Source: JADJPL01 sp964607915
Lineage (GTDB): Bacteria > Bacteroidota > Bacteroidia > Chitinophagales > Saprospiraceae
DNA length: 59,220 nt
Assembly (NCBI GenBank): GCA_964607915.1
Contig: CAZSMU010000005.1
Span: 1 to 59,220 of the forward strand
Reading direction: 5' to 3'
Below, piece by piece: positions 41,416 through 49,971 of the stretch (its first letter is position 1; each line of letters begins with the position of its first letter). A model generated the notes under the pieces. That model made no database searches. It was not told the DNA's origin and saw only the letters and a list, made by a program, of their open reading frames with translations. Position numbers and translations under genes: made by a program.

Positions 41416-42936
41416 CTATTCCTGTACAGACTTCTCCCGTCGGCGCAGCAGGTAATAGAGGCCGAAGCCTGTCGCAGCCGATGCTAAAATAGCAAAAGTG
41501 ACGGCTATGGCAGGATTGCGCACAGCAGCATCCATATACCCGGTTATTTTCCCGTAATAGATGGAAAAGTGAACTACGACAGCTACCAGCGAAGCGGAAA
41601 CGGGCGCTGCTAAGGGGACATTTTTGAAAAAAATACCCAACAGTACCGGCATGAAGGCAGCCGAAAAGTAGGCGTACACACCATTTTGTGCAAAAATACC
41701 CACACTGAGGGCGGGGTTGGTCAGTTGTTGGTAGGATAGCCAAATGGAAATCCCCGCCACCCCCGCGATTACCAGCTTGTTCACCCCTACCAGGCGCTTT
41801 TCCCGTATAGCCTCCTCTGCTCCGAGGAAGCGCCCGAACAAGGGCTTGATAATATCTGAAGTGATGGAAGTCGGTACCGACTGCACCAAGCCCTCCAGGG
41901 TGGACAAGCCTGCCGAGAGCAACCCCAGCACGACCAACAATCCGATGTAAACCGGAAACTCCGCTATAACATAGGCGGGAATCAGGCCGTCCATCGGAAT
42001 GGTGTTTCCCGCATCGTCCAGAAGCGAAGGAAAGCGCAGGCGTGCGTAAAGACCAGTGACGACCACGGAAAAGAAGATAGCCTCTGCGACAATCCCGACG
42101 AGCAGGTAGCGGTTGACATCGCGCTCGCTGCTGAGCAACAGCGACTTCGTAATAATATGGGGCTGGCATACGACCGCGATCCCGACGATGAAGTTGCAAA
42201 AAATGATTTCAAAATAGTCGCGGAACAAAAAACTCGAGGGATTGGTGGGGGAAACCAACATCGGGTCAATGGCGCTGAGTTTTTCCATAAATGCATGTAC
42301 GCCCCCGCGGAAATGCTCCCAGCCGGAAGTAATCATGATGAGGGCCACGATGAGCATCAGCACCGCCTGTATGGTGTTGGTGTACACCATGGAATTGGCA
42401 CCTCCAAACATCATATACCCAAACACGAAAATCACCAGGGCGATGAGCACCCATCCTTCGGGAGCGTTCAAGGCTTGTGCTAAGACCTTAGTCATACCCA
42501 CGCATATCAGCACGATAAACGTAATGAGGAGCAGCGATAGAAATCCAAAAAAAACAGCGTATGGCTGGCTGCCGTACCGCCTTCCAATCCACTGTGCCAT
42601 AGTCAGGGCTTTTACGGCTGTCCCCTGTTGCCGGAAGCGTTTGGTCAAAAAGACCAGGGAAATGAATAACCCAAGCGGCATAGATACAGCAAAGCCCAGC
42701 AGTCCACTGACCCCGTACAGGGCTATGAATCCCGGATTGATGATGAAAGTAGCCGCGCTCGAAATGGAAGCTGCCAGGGAAAGTCCGACCAGAACCGGGG
42801 AGAACTGGATGCTGCCCACGGCAAAATCTGCCATCGTTTGTGTACGCAGTGCTCCGCGCACTACAAAAAACAAAATCAGGGCTGCGTAAAGCGCTACGAC
42901 TATCGCGGTAGCTACCACCATGGTAGAAGAGGCCAT
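41416..42936 (-). CDS. Sodium:solute symporter family transporter
   Basis: A 506-residue SSS/SLC5-type membrane protein with about thirteen hydrophobic segments. The N terminus is periplasmic-facing (VVATAIVVALYAALILFFVV), then GLSLAASISSAATFIINPG in TM2 (Na+-site region) and FGGANSMVYTNTIQAVLM in TM5/6. GLLSAGLSTLEGLVQSVPTSITSDI contains the conserved sodium-motif Ser/Thr. It is most like the ActP/acetate or PutP/solute group; the substrate cannot be told from sequence. It transcribes away from the TonB receptor, separated by a 677-nt intergenic region. Confidence 0.92.
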   Translation of the reverse strand: MASSTMVVATAIVVALYAALILFFVVRGALRTQTMADFAVGSIQFSPVLVGLSLAASISSAATFIINPGFIALYGVSGLLGFAVSMPLGLFISLVFLTKRFRQQGTAVKALTMAQWIGRRYGSQPYAVFFGFLSLLLITFIVLICVGMTKVLAQALNAPEGWVLIALVIFVFGYMMFGGANSMVYTNTIQAVLMLIVALIMITSGWEHFRGGVHAFMEKLSAIDPMLVSPTNPSSFLFRDYFEIIFCNFIVGIAVVCQPHIITKSLLLSSERDVNRYLLVGIVAEAIFFSVVVTGLYARLRFPSLLDDAGNTIPMDGLIPAYVIAEFPVYIGLLVVLGLLSAGLSTLEGLVQSVPTSITSDIIKPLFGRFLGAEEAIREKRLVGVNKLVIAGVAGISIWLSYQQLTNPALSVGIFAQNGVYAYFSAAFMPVLLGIFFKNVPLAAPVSASLVAVVVHFSIYYGKITGYMDAAVRNPAIAVTFAILASAATGFGLYYLLRRREKSVQE

Positions 42937-42953
42937 ATGTTCAGATTTTTGTC

Positions 42954-43028
42954 AGACTTTTTACAAGGGGGCGCAAGGGGTTAAAAAGGCCCTTTTTATT
43001 TTCCTGCCGCCCCCATCGCAAAAAATCT
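42954..43028. repeat. Dispersed palindromic element, complete copy
   Basis: The left arm starts AGACTTTTTACAAGGGGGCG; the core is TTAAAAAGGCCCTTTTTATT; the right arm is CCTGCCGCCCCCATCGC, then AAAAAATCT. The arms are complementary with a few mismatches. It begins 18 nt upstream of the SSS start codon, inside the long divergent region. Confidence 0.7.
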
Positions 43029-43087
43029 ATTTTACGATAAGTTTTGGATAAAGGTATTAAGTTGGCAAAATCTGTGGTTTTTAGAAG

Positions 43088-43121
43088 TTTGTTTTAATAA
43101 AATTGCAATGGGTTGACTTTG
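43088..43121 (+). promoter_or_regulatory. Possible promoter in the SSS/TonB-receptor intergenic region
   Basis: TTTG (43088-43091), 22 nt, then TGACTTTG (43114-43121), one base from the TAnnTTTG -7 consensus. The 677-nt region 42937-43613 has no credible protein gene. It holds two palindromic-element copies, this possible promoter, and two hairpins (43234, 43384). The promoter is speculative. Confidence 0.25.
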
Positions 43122-43143
43122 GGCTATACATATTGCTGGGAGA

Positions 43144-43197
43144 TGGCGAGTGGTAAAAAAAGCCTTTTCTCTCTTGTTAATTCCTCGCGATAAGTCT
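43144..43197. repeat. Dispersed palindromic element, short copy
   Basis: It starts TGGCGAGTGGTAAAAAAAGC, continues CTTTTCTCTCTTGTTAATTC, and ends CTCGCGATAAGTCT. The outer left arm is missing. It is the second copy within 200 nt of the one at 42954. Confidence 0.55.
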
Positions 43198-43233
43198 GTT
43201 TTTTTACATCAAACGGAGGGGTTGACCAACAGG

Positions 43234-43270
43234 AGCCGACTGGGCTGGTGCAGGGAGGCAGTCGGCTTTT
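43234..43270 (+). terminator. Hairpin plus short T-run in intergenic region
   Basis: AGCCGACTG (43234-43242) pairs perfectly with CAGTCGGCT (43259-43267), followed by TTT. There is no upstream plus-strand gene, so it may end a small RNA or act as an attenuator for the TonB receptor. Confidence 0.4.
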
Positions 43271-43383
43271 AAGCCTCATGGCCAGGAGTGTCGCTGCCCT
43301 TAGCAGTCTGTATAAAACGAGTGCTCAGATTCTGTTTCCAAAAAGGAAGGGAAGCGAAAAGCGGATGCCTATGTAGTCCATAG

Positions 43384-43435
43384 GTATTATTTTTTTATAA
43401 AATAATGATTTTCATTTATTTATAAAAAATAATAC
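43384..43435. terminator. AT-rich long hairpin upstream of the TonB receptor
   Basis: A left arm starting GTATTATTTTTTT and ending AATAATGA (43384-43408), loop TTT, and a right arm of 24 nt ending AAAAAATAATAC. The arms pair almost completely. The core TGATTTTCA is also seen in the terminator at 3842. It lies 178 nt before the receptor start. Confidence 0.45.
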
Positions 43436-43613
43436 AAAAAAACAGCTAAAGTCAAGTAGAGAATTCATTTTTTACCCCCCTGTCGGTTTTTTGGGGTAAT
43501 CTATTTTCGTGTCGAAATCAATGATTGAAATTCAGATTTATTAAAAGTACAAATTCGGATTCGGTCTGATTTCGCAGGAATTAATTTGATAGCCTTAAAA
43601 TGCAATTGTGTTT

Positions 43614-46226
43614 ATGAAGCAAGCCCTCACCCTATTCGTACTGGTGCTCCTGGCAGCCGGTGCGGCAATCGCGCAGACCGGCACCGTACGGGGTATCGTG
43701 CGCGATGCGGACTCCCGGGAGCCTTTAGCGGGCGCCAATATCGTCCAAAGCGGTAGTTCCAACGGGACGGCCTCTGATGCAAGCGGTGCGTACCGGATTT
43801 CGCTGCCTGCCGGGCAGCAGACTTTAGTCATTACGTTCATAGGATACGCGGAGTTGAGCCGTACGGTCACTGTGCGGGCTGGTGAGGAAACGACGCTGGA
43901 CTTTCTGCTCGAGCCTGCAGGTGTGCTCGGGCAGGAAATTGTGGTTTCGGCGTCCCGCAAAGCGGAGAAGCTCACCAATGCCCCGGCCACTATTTCCGTA
44001 ATCAATGCCAAAGCGATCTCGGAGTTGCCTTCTTTCAACGTAGCTGAATTGCTCGGCCGCCAGCGCGGGGTGGACTATGTGCGCGCCGGCGTATTGGGTA
44101 TCGGGGTCAATGCCCGCGGCTTCAACAGCGCCTTTAACCCCAAAAACCTTCAGATCAACGATTCCCGGTTCTCTTCCCTCGTCGCGACCGGTCTGCCGCT
44201 CGGGGCGCTGAGCACTACGGTGAAAGAAGACGTGGAACGCGTGGAGGTCATCCTGGGCCCTTCCTCGGCTCTATACGGCCCCAACGCCCACAATGGTCTG
44301 ATCAACACGATTACCAAAGACCCCCGCACCTCCCAGGGCACTACGGCAGCACTTGGCGTCGGCAACCAAAGCGTGCTGAGCGCACGGCTGCGCCACGCGA
44401 CCAAAGTGAACGACAAACTGGCCTTCAAGTTCTCCGGGGAGTACTCCAAGGGTACGGAGTTTGAATATACCGACACGGTTTACAGCGGAACCCTGAAATA
44501 CCCGGAATACGCTCTGAACCGCGATTTCAGTTCCCTGCGTGGAGAAGCTTCCGTCTATTACGCGCTCAACGACAAAACGGATTTTATCGTTGCAGGGGGG
44601 GCTTCCAACAGCAATAATATCGGCAACACCAACGCGGGGCGCAACCAAATCAAAGACTGGCGTATTGGCTGGCTGCAGGCGCGCCTGGTATCGCCGCGCC
44701 TATTCGTGCAGGTTTATAATACCTGGAGCCGCACAGATTCGACCTACGCGATGAACCGCCGTACCTTGAATTACTGGTCGTTCAAAAATGCGGGCTTCAG
44801 CCAGGCAGAGGCAGAGGCGCGCTCGTATAAAGAGCAGTGGTTCCCCGTCGCGGGATTCCCCGGTGGCGGGCTCGCCCTCAACCGCGGCGCTCTGTTCCAG
44901 GACTATTCCAAACGCCTCAATGCAGAGGCACAGTACAACAACAAACTCGGCCCCATCAGCTATATCGTCGGGGTACAGTACCAAAATGACCGCGCCAACA
45001 GCAACGGAACCTATTTGCTCGACAAAAACAGCAATGGGGTAGTAGAAGACATCGTCATCGGTCAGGTGGGCGGATACCTTCAGCTCGAGAGCCTGCTCTC
45101 CCAACATTTCAAAGCGGTACTGGCTGCCCGTGCCGATAACCACGACCTCTACGGGTTCAACTTTATCCCCAAGGCAGCCCTTGTCTATTTCAACGACAAA
45201 GGCTCCTGGCGACTGACCTACGGGCAGGGTATCGCTGCACCGACCATCCTCAACCTCGAAGCGAATATATTCGGAGGTTTGCTGCTGGGCAACTCCCAGG
45301 GCTTTACCGTGAAAGAGGTAGATCAACTGACGAACCAAATTGTCAATGAATACGACGTGCCGGCCCTCAAAGTAGAAAAAATCTCCACCCTTGAAGTCGG
45401 CTACAAAGGCCAAATCAGCGATAAACTTTTCTTCGATGCCAACGCATACCACAACTGGTCGTCGGATTTCCTCAGCCCGTCTATTGATATTGCCCCCGAC
45501 CGCGGTGCCTTGGTGGACCACGATAAGAACCCTCTGACCCCCGTGCGGCAGCAAATCAAAGGGTACGCTACCCTGCGCGGCGACCAGGCCATGGCAGACG
45601 TCGTGGGGGCAGCCGGGGTCGTCGCACTGCCCGATGGCTCCAAAGGTGCCGACCTCGTACTGACTTACCTCAACTTCGGCAAAGTGAGAACCTACGGCTT
45701 CGACGCCTCCCTCAACTATGCGTTCACCACTAACCTGCTGGGCGTACTGAACTATTCCTACTTCGGATACGACATCGACACCAGCGATCCGGCCAACGAC
45801 GGCAACCGCGACACCAAGGTCAACGAGAGCGATTTACCCATCAATACGCCTACCCATAAAATAGGTGTGGGTCTCAACTACTCTACTAAAAAGCTGTTCG
45901 CAACCGCATTTGGACGCTGGGTACAGGCCTACGACTTCTTCTCCGGTATCAACGTGGCGGCTGCGTCTAATCCCGCACTGATCTACGGAGGCATGCCGGT
46001 ACTGGAAAATACACGCGTAGGCACTTCGTTTAACTACGGCCCGCTGGGGGGCTTCTTCAACCTCGACCTCGGGGTGGGGTATCGCTTCAACGACTGGTTT
46101 ACGGCATCTGCGCAGGTTGTGAACGCTCTGAACCAGGAAGTCCGAGAGTTCGTGGGTTCCCCGGCTATAAAACCATTGTATTCGCTGGAATTAAAAGTTA
46201 ACCTTCCCGCCATCGGTAAGAAATAG
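43614..46226 (+). CDS. TonB-dependent outer-membrane receptor
   Basis: An 870-residue receptor. A signal peptide (residues 1-20, ending AAIAQ) leads to a CarboxypepD_reg-like beta-sandwich (about 22-105: GTVRGIVRDADSREPLAGANI). The plug domain (about 115-235) includes EIVVSASRKAEKLTNAPATISV and VEVILGPSSALYGPNAHNG. A 22-strand barrel fills the rest to the C terminus. It imports a large substrate across the outer membrane with energy from TonB/ExbBD. No SusD partner follows, so it is not a typical polysaccharide-utilisation pair; a siderophore, cofactor or peptide is equally possible. A GTG two codons earlier is an alternative start. The next genes are a KAS III and an acyl-CoA ligase after 246 nt. 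Confidence 0.92.
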   Translation: MKQALTLFVLVLLAAGAAIAQTGTVRGIVRDADSREPLAGANIVQSGSSNGTASDASGAYRISLPAGQQTLVITFIGYAELSRTVTVRAGEETTLDFLLEPAGVLGQEIVVSASRKAEKLTNAPATISVINAKAISELPSFNVAELLGRQRGVDYVRAGVLGIGVNARGFNSAFNPKNLQINDSRFSSLVATGLPLGALSTTVKEDVERVEVILGPSSALYGPNAHNGLINTITKDPRTSQGTTAALGVGNQSVLSARLRHATKVNDKLAFKFSGEYSKGTEFEYTDTVYSGTLKYPEYALNRDFSSLRGEASVYYALNDKTDFIVAGGASNSNNIGNTNAGRNQIKDWRIGWLQARLVSPRLFVQVYNTWSRTDSTYAMNRRTLNYWSFKNAGFSQAEAEARSYKEQWFPVAGFPGGGLALNRGALFQDYSKRLNAEAQYNNKLGPISYIVGVQYQNDRANSNGTYLLDKNSNGVVEDIVIGQVGGYLQLESLLSQHFKAVLAARADNHDLYGFNFIPKAALVYFNDKGSWRLTYGQGIAAPTILNLEANIFGGLLLGNSQGFTVKEVDQLTNQIVNEYDVPALKVEKISTLEVGYKGQISDKLFFDANAYHNWSSDFLSPSIDIAPDRGALVDHDKNPLTPVRQQIKGYATLRGDQAMADVVGAAGVVALPDGSKGADLVLTYLNFGKVRTYGFDASLNYAFTTNLLGVLNYSYFGYDIDTSDPANDGNRDTKVNESDLPINTPTHKIGVGLNYSTKKLFATAFGRWVQAYDFFSGINVAAASNPALIYGGMPVLENTRVGTSFNYGPLGGFFNLDLGVGYRFNDWFTASAQVVNALNQEVREFVGSPAIKPLYSLELKVNLPAIGKK

Positions 46227-46280
46227 AGGAGTCAGCGAAGAGGGAAAAAGCAGGACTCCTCAATGGCCCTCTTCGCAATC
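46227..46280. repeat. Dispersed palindromic element, degenerate copy after the TonB receptor
   Basis: It begins right after the receptor stop codon with AGGAGTCAGCGAAGAGGG, then AAAAAGCAGGACTCC, and ends CCCTCTTCGC. GGAGTC/GACTCC and GCGAAGAGGG/CCCTCTTCGC give two nested pairings. Confidence 0.5.
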
Positions 46281-46313
46281 CATCAAAATAAGCATTGTGA
46301 GGTTATGCTTGTT

Positions 46314-46358
46314 GCGCAGGGTCTTGAAACGGGATTCCCCATTTCTTCGACCCTGCGC
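46314..46358. other. Perfect 10-bp stem-loop before the KAS III gene
   Basis: GCGCAGGGTC (46314-46323) and GACCCTGCGC (46349-46358) pair perfectly around a 25-nt loop; flanking CTTG/CAAG adds further pairing. No T-run follows. It lies in the 246-nt gap between the TonB receptor and the KAS III gene and could be a terminator, processing site or operator. Confidence 0.4.
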
Positions 46359-46472
46359 CAAGCCTCCCCCAAACCGTTGGACGGAATCGCCGAGAGGTCC
46401 GGGAACTTCTTCACCCCGCCAGCCCCTCATCAATACGTCTGCCGGATTTCATGAACTACTACCGCGACAACT

Positions 46473-47462
46473 ATGCGTAATGCCCGTATCCTTTCCTCCG
46501 GTGCGTATGCCCCGGACCAAGTAGTCCCCAACCGATATTTTGATGAACTGTTGGGAGAAGACGTATCTTCCTGGCTCGAAGAAAATGTGCATATCTTTGA
46601 ACGCCGATGGTGCCGTTCGGATGAAAGTACCGCGGATCTCTGCGAGCGGGCCGCCCGGCAGGCTATAGAACGCGCAAAGATCACTCCAGAAGATCTCGAC
46701 CTCATTATCGTCGCCACGGATACTCCGGAGTTCGTATCTCCTTCTACCGCCTCTGTATTGCAGTACCGGATCGGGGCGGAACACGCCGGTACATTCGATA
46801 TCAATACGGCCTGTGCGGGCTTTGTCACCGCCCTGGATGTCGCGGCCAAATACATCCGCGCCGACGAGCAGTACCGCTATATATTGGTGGTCGGCGCGTA
46901 TGCGATGAGCAAGTACCTGAACAAAATGGATAAAAAGACCGTCACTCTTTTTGCCGATGGGGCAGGTGCGGTAGTGCTGGGCACTACTGAAGAACAGGGC
47001 ATGGGCTTTCTGGCCAGCCAACTGGTGTCGAAGGGCGAGTACAATGAATGGATGGGGATTTACGCCGGGGGTACCCGGCAACCGCTGAACGGGGATGTAC
47101 TTGCTCACCACGACCATCAGTTGAAGTTTGTGAAAAAATTTCCCAAGTCGCTCAACCCCGAAATCTGGAGCCGCATGGCCCACACGCTCTGCGCACGCAT
47201 CGGCTGTACCCCTGCAGAAGTGGATCATTACCTCGTCACGCAAATCAATATCAATTCCATCTGGGAGACCCTGGATGTATTGGGCGTGGATCGGGATAAA
47301 GCTCCCACTATCATGCAGCACTATGGCTATACTGGCTCGGCTTGTATCCCTATGGCCTTCCATGAGGCGATGGAAACGGGCCGGATAAAAGCAGGCGACC
47401 TGGCTTTCTTTATCGGATCTGGAGGAGGTCTGGCCTTTGCCAGTGCCGCTTTCAGAATATAA
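46473..47462 (+). CDS. KAS III (FabH)-like thiolase-fold enzyme with altered active site
   Basis: A 329-residue thiolase-superfamily protein of normal FabH length. The nucleophile Cys114 is in INTACAGFV. The other two FabH catalytic residues appear replaced: at the HQAN position the sequence is LVTQININ (His to Gln257), and at the GNTSAA position it is YGYTGSA (Asn to Tyr286). The ending GSGGGLAFASAAFRI is typical. It may therefore be an acyltransferase or a condensing enzyme with a different mechanism rather than the fatty-acid initiation FabH. The acyl-CoA ligase gene follows after 11 nt and could supply its substrate. The alignment was made by eye. Confidence 0.85.
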   Translation: MRNARILSSGAYAPDQVVPNRYFDELLGEDVSSWLEENVHIFERRWCRSDESTADLCERAARQAIERAKITPEDLDLIIVATDTPEFVSPSTASVLQYRIGAEHAGTFDINTACAGFVTALDVAAKYIRADEQYRYILVVGAYAMSKYLNKMDKKTVTLFADGAGAVVLGTTEEQGMGFLASQLVSKGEYNEWMGIYAGGTRQPLNGDVLAHHDHQLKFVKKFPKSLNPEIWSRMAHTLCARIGCTPAEVDHYLVTQININSIWETLDVLGVDRDKAPTIMQHYGYTGSACIPMAFHEAMETGRIKAGDLAFFIGSGGGLAFASAAFRI

Positions 47463-47473
47463 ATCGTATCGCC

Positions 47474-48983
47474 GTGATCGTACAGTACCAAACCGACTGG
47501 ACGGCAAAATGGGCTCTGTACAGCCCTGAGCAAGTCGCCGTCAAAGAATTTGAAAGCGGTAAAAGGCTCAGCTACCGAGCCCTGAACGCCGTGGCGAACC
47601 GCCTCGCCCACTATCTTTGCGGGACGCTGTCGCTGGTGAAAGGCGATCGCATAGCAGTACTGGCCGATAATTGCATAGAATACGTCGCGCTGTTTGCCGC
47701 AGCCCAAAAAACCGGCATCATCCTGGTTCCCCTAAACTATCGTCTGACTTCCCCGGAGATAGGGTACATGCTCGAAAATTCAGCCCCGGAGCTGTTGGTT
47801 TACGAAGAGAAATACGCATCCCTGCTGGAGCCTTGTGCGCAGTTTCGCATCATCCCCCAACATTGGAGCCTCGAAGCTCTGGGGGATTTCTGCCGTCCGG
47901 AACATAGCTTGCCCGAAGACGAGGCCTTCCCCGCCGTGCCTATTGAAGAAGATGACCCGGTATTTATCCTCTATACATCCGGCACGACCGGCTTTCCAAA
48001 AGGGGCGATTTATTCGCATAAAATGCTGTTCTGGAACAGCATCAATACAGCGATGAGCTTAGTGGTCAATGCGGAGAGCCGCACGGTCAACTGTATGCCG
48101 CCTTTCCACACAGGGGGCTGGAATGTCCTGACCACTCCCTTCCTGCACCATGGAGGCTATATTTGCCTCCTGAAAAAATTTGATGCCGAAGACCTTCTCC
48201 GGGCCTTGCAGGAAGAGCAGCCCACCCTTTTTATGGGCGTTCCAACCATGCTCCGCATGGTGGCAGATTGCCCCGGTTTCGCAGAAGCTGATTTGTCCTC
48301 CCTGCTCTACGTCATCGTAGGGGGCGAGCCCATGCCCATACCGCTGATCGAAACCTGGCACGATAAAGGGGTCTTTATCCGCCAGGGGTTTGGTATGACC
48401 GAAGTAGGCCCCAACCTGACTTCTCTTCACCACAAGGACGCCGTGCGCAAAAAGGGCTCTATCGGGCGCCCAAACTTCTACGTCCAAATCCGCATCCAGG
48501 GACCGGATGGGCAAGAAGCAGCGCCCAACGAACCGGGTGAACTACTCCTGAAAGGTCCTATGGTCACGCCCGGGTATTGGCGTAACCCGGAAGCTACCGC
48601 AAGTGCCATTCGCAACGGGTGGTACCACAGCGGGGATATGGTGCGCATGGACGATGAGCAGTACCTGTATGTAGTGGACCGCATCAAAAATATGTTTATC
48701 TCCGGTGGGGAAAACGTCTATCCGGCAGAAATAGAGCGCGTACTTGCCGCCCATCCCGATGTTGCCGCCGCCGCCGTCATCGGGGTACCCGATCCCAAAT
48801 GGGGCGAAGCAGGGAAAGCCTTTGTCGTTCTTAACCCGGATGCAGGGTTGGACCTGCCGCAACTTCTCGAATACTGTGCCGCCCATCTGGCAAAGTATAA
48901 AATCCCGAAATCTTTCGTCTTCGTAAGCCATCTTCCGCTAAGTCCTACAGGAAAAATCAACCGTTTGGCCTTGAGAGACGGCT
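47474..48983 (+). CDS. Acyl-CoA synthetase (AMP-forming), 3' end lost in gap
   Basis: An adenylate-forming ligase with 503 residues visible. It shows the P-loop-like YTSGTTGFPKGAIYSH, NCMPPFHTGGWN, the GFGMTEVGP adenine-binding motif, YHSGDMVRMD, and the hinge DRIKNMFISGGENVYPAEIE. The C-terminal catalytic lysine motif PLSPTGKINRLALRDG is reached just before the gap, so only a few residues are missing; the true stop is in the N run. The GTG start at 47474 follows the KAS III stop by 11 nt. It would activate a fatty or aryl acid as CoA thioester, plausibly for the KAS III neighbour. Confidence 0.92.
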
Positions 48984-49083
48984 NNNNNNNNNNNNNNNNN
49001 NNNNNNNNNNNNNNNNNNNNNNNNNNNNNNNNNNNNNNNNNNNNNNNNNNNNNNNNNNNNNNNNNNNNNNNNNNNNNNNNNNN
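48984..49083. other. Assembly gap (100 N)
   Basis: Exactly 100 Ns, the usual placeholder for a gap of unknown length. It removes the end of the acyl-CoA ligase and anything between it and the terminator at 49096, possibly whole genes. Confidence 0.98.
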
Positions 49084-49095
49084 TATTTTTTTTGC

Positions 49096-49142
49096 CAAAA
49101 AATCCGTAGTCTTGTGTTCGACACCGGGCGACGGATTTTTTG
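49096..49142. terminator. Terminator after the gap
   Basis: CAAAAAATCCGT (49096-49107) pairs perfectly with ACGGATTTTTTG (49131-49142). An inner GTGT-TCG-ACAC hairpin lies within the loop. T-runs are present on both strands. It separates the acyl-CoA ligase side from the fucose operon. Confidence 0.75.
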
Positions 49143-49173
49143 ACAAAAAAAGCCCACTGGGCGGTTCGAGGGC

Positions 49174-49953
49174 ATGGAAATACGCTTAGATAAAAAGATT
49201 GCATGGGTAACCGGTGGCGGCAGCGGCATCGGTGAAAGCATTTGTCGCGAGTTTGCCCGTGCAGGAGCCTGGGTGTTTGTCCTGGACCGGGATAAGGCAG
49301 CCGCCGACCGGGTAGCTGGCAGTATCCAGGAGGAGGGTGCCAAAGCCACGGCGCTGCAGGCCGACGTAAGCCAGCAAAAAGAGATGCAGGCTGCTGCACA
49401 AGCCATCCTCGACCTGGCCGGCCGCATAGACATCCTGGTGAACAACGCGGGGATTGCACAGATTGGCAATCTGGAGCAAACGTCGGAAGAAGACTTCGAC
49501 CGGATTTACCAAATCAACGTAAAAGGAGTGTACAACGGCATGTTCGCCGCCATTGGGGCGATGAAAGCCCAGCGTTCGGGAGTAATCCTCAACATGGCTT
49601 CCATCGCTTCCGTCATCGGGCTGCCCGACCGATTTGGATATTCCATGAGCAAAGGGGCAGTACTGACGATGACCTACACCGTTGCCCGCGACTATCTGTC
49701 GTACAACATCCGCTGCAATTGCCTTGCGCCGGCGCGGGTACACACTCCTTTTGTAGATGGCTTTCTCGCTAAAAATTATCCCGGCCGCGAAGCGGAAATG
49801 TTTGAAAAACTGTCTAAAACGCAGCCTATCGGGCGTATGGGTACACCGGAGGAGGTAGCGCAACTTGCCCTTTTCCTGTGTTCGGACGCTGCCGGCTTCA
49901 TCACCGGCACTAACGTGCCGATTGACGGAGGTTTTATCACCTTAAATACCTGA
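49174..49953 (+). CDS. SDR dehydrogenase, probable 2-keto-3-deoxy-L-fuconate dehydrogenase
   Basis: A 259-residue short-chain dehydrogenase: TGGGSGIG for cofactor, NNAG, catalytic Ser in NMASIASVIG with YSMSK, and PIDGGF at the end. The stretch LAPARVHTPFVDGFLAKNYPG is distinctive and recalls SDRs of 6-deoxysugar acid pathways. In the oxidative L-fucose route this enzyme would oxidise 2-keto-3-deoxy-L-fuconate at C4. It opens a same-strand set of seven genes and lies 31 nt after the terminator, so its promoter must lie close by or within the terminator region. The exact step is inferred from neighbours. Confidence 0.82.
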   Translation: MEIRLDKKIAWVTGGGSGIGESICREFARAGAWVFVLDRDKAAADRVAGSIQEEGAKATALQADVSQQKEMQAAAQAILDLAGRIDILVNNAGIAQIGNLEQTSEEDFDRIYQINVKGVYNGMFAAIGAMKAQRSGVILNMASIASVIGLPDRFGYSMSKGAVLTMTYTVARDYLSYNIRCNCLAPARVHTPFVDGFLAKNYPGREAEMFEKLSKTQPIGRMGTPEEVAQLALFLCSDAAGFITGTNVPIDGGFITLNT

Positions 49954-49971
49954 TTAGACCACCTTGAGCAG

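Noticed and set aside
43201..43340. Possible riboswitch (cobalamin- or TPP-like) before the TonB receptor
   Set aside because: I looked for the conserved B12-box and TPP-box sequences on both strands and did not find them.
49084..49189. Continuation of the acyl-CoA ligase frame beyond the gap
   Set aside because: The frame runs through Ns into terminator and leader sequence; the ligase's family C terminus is reached before the gap.
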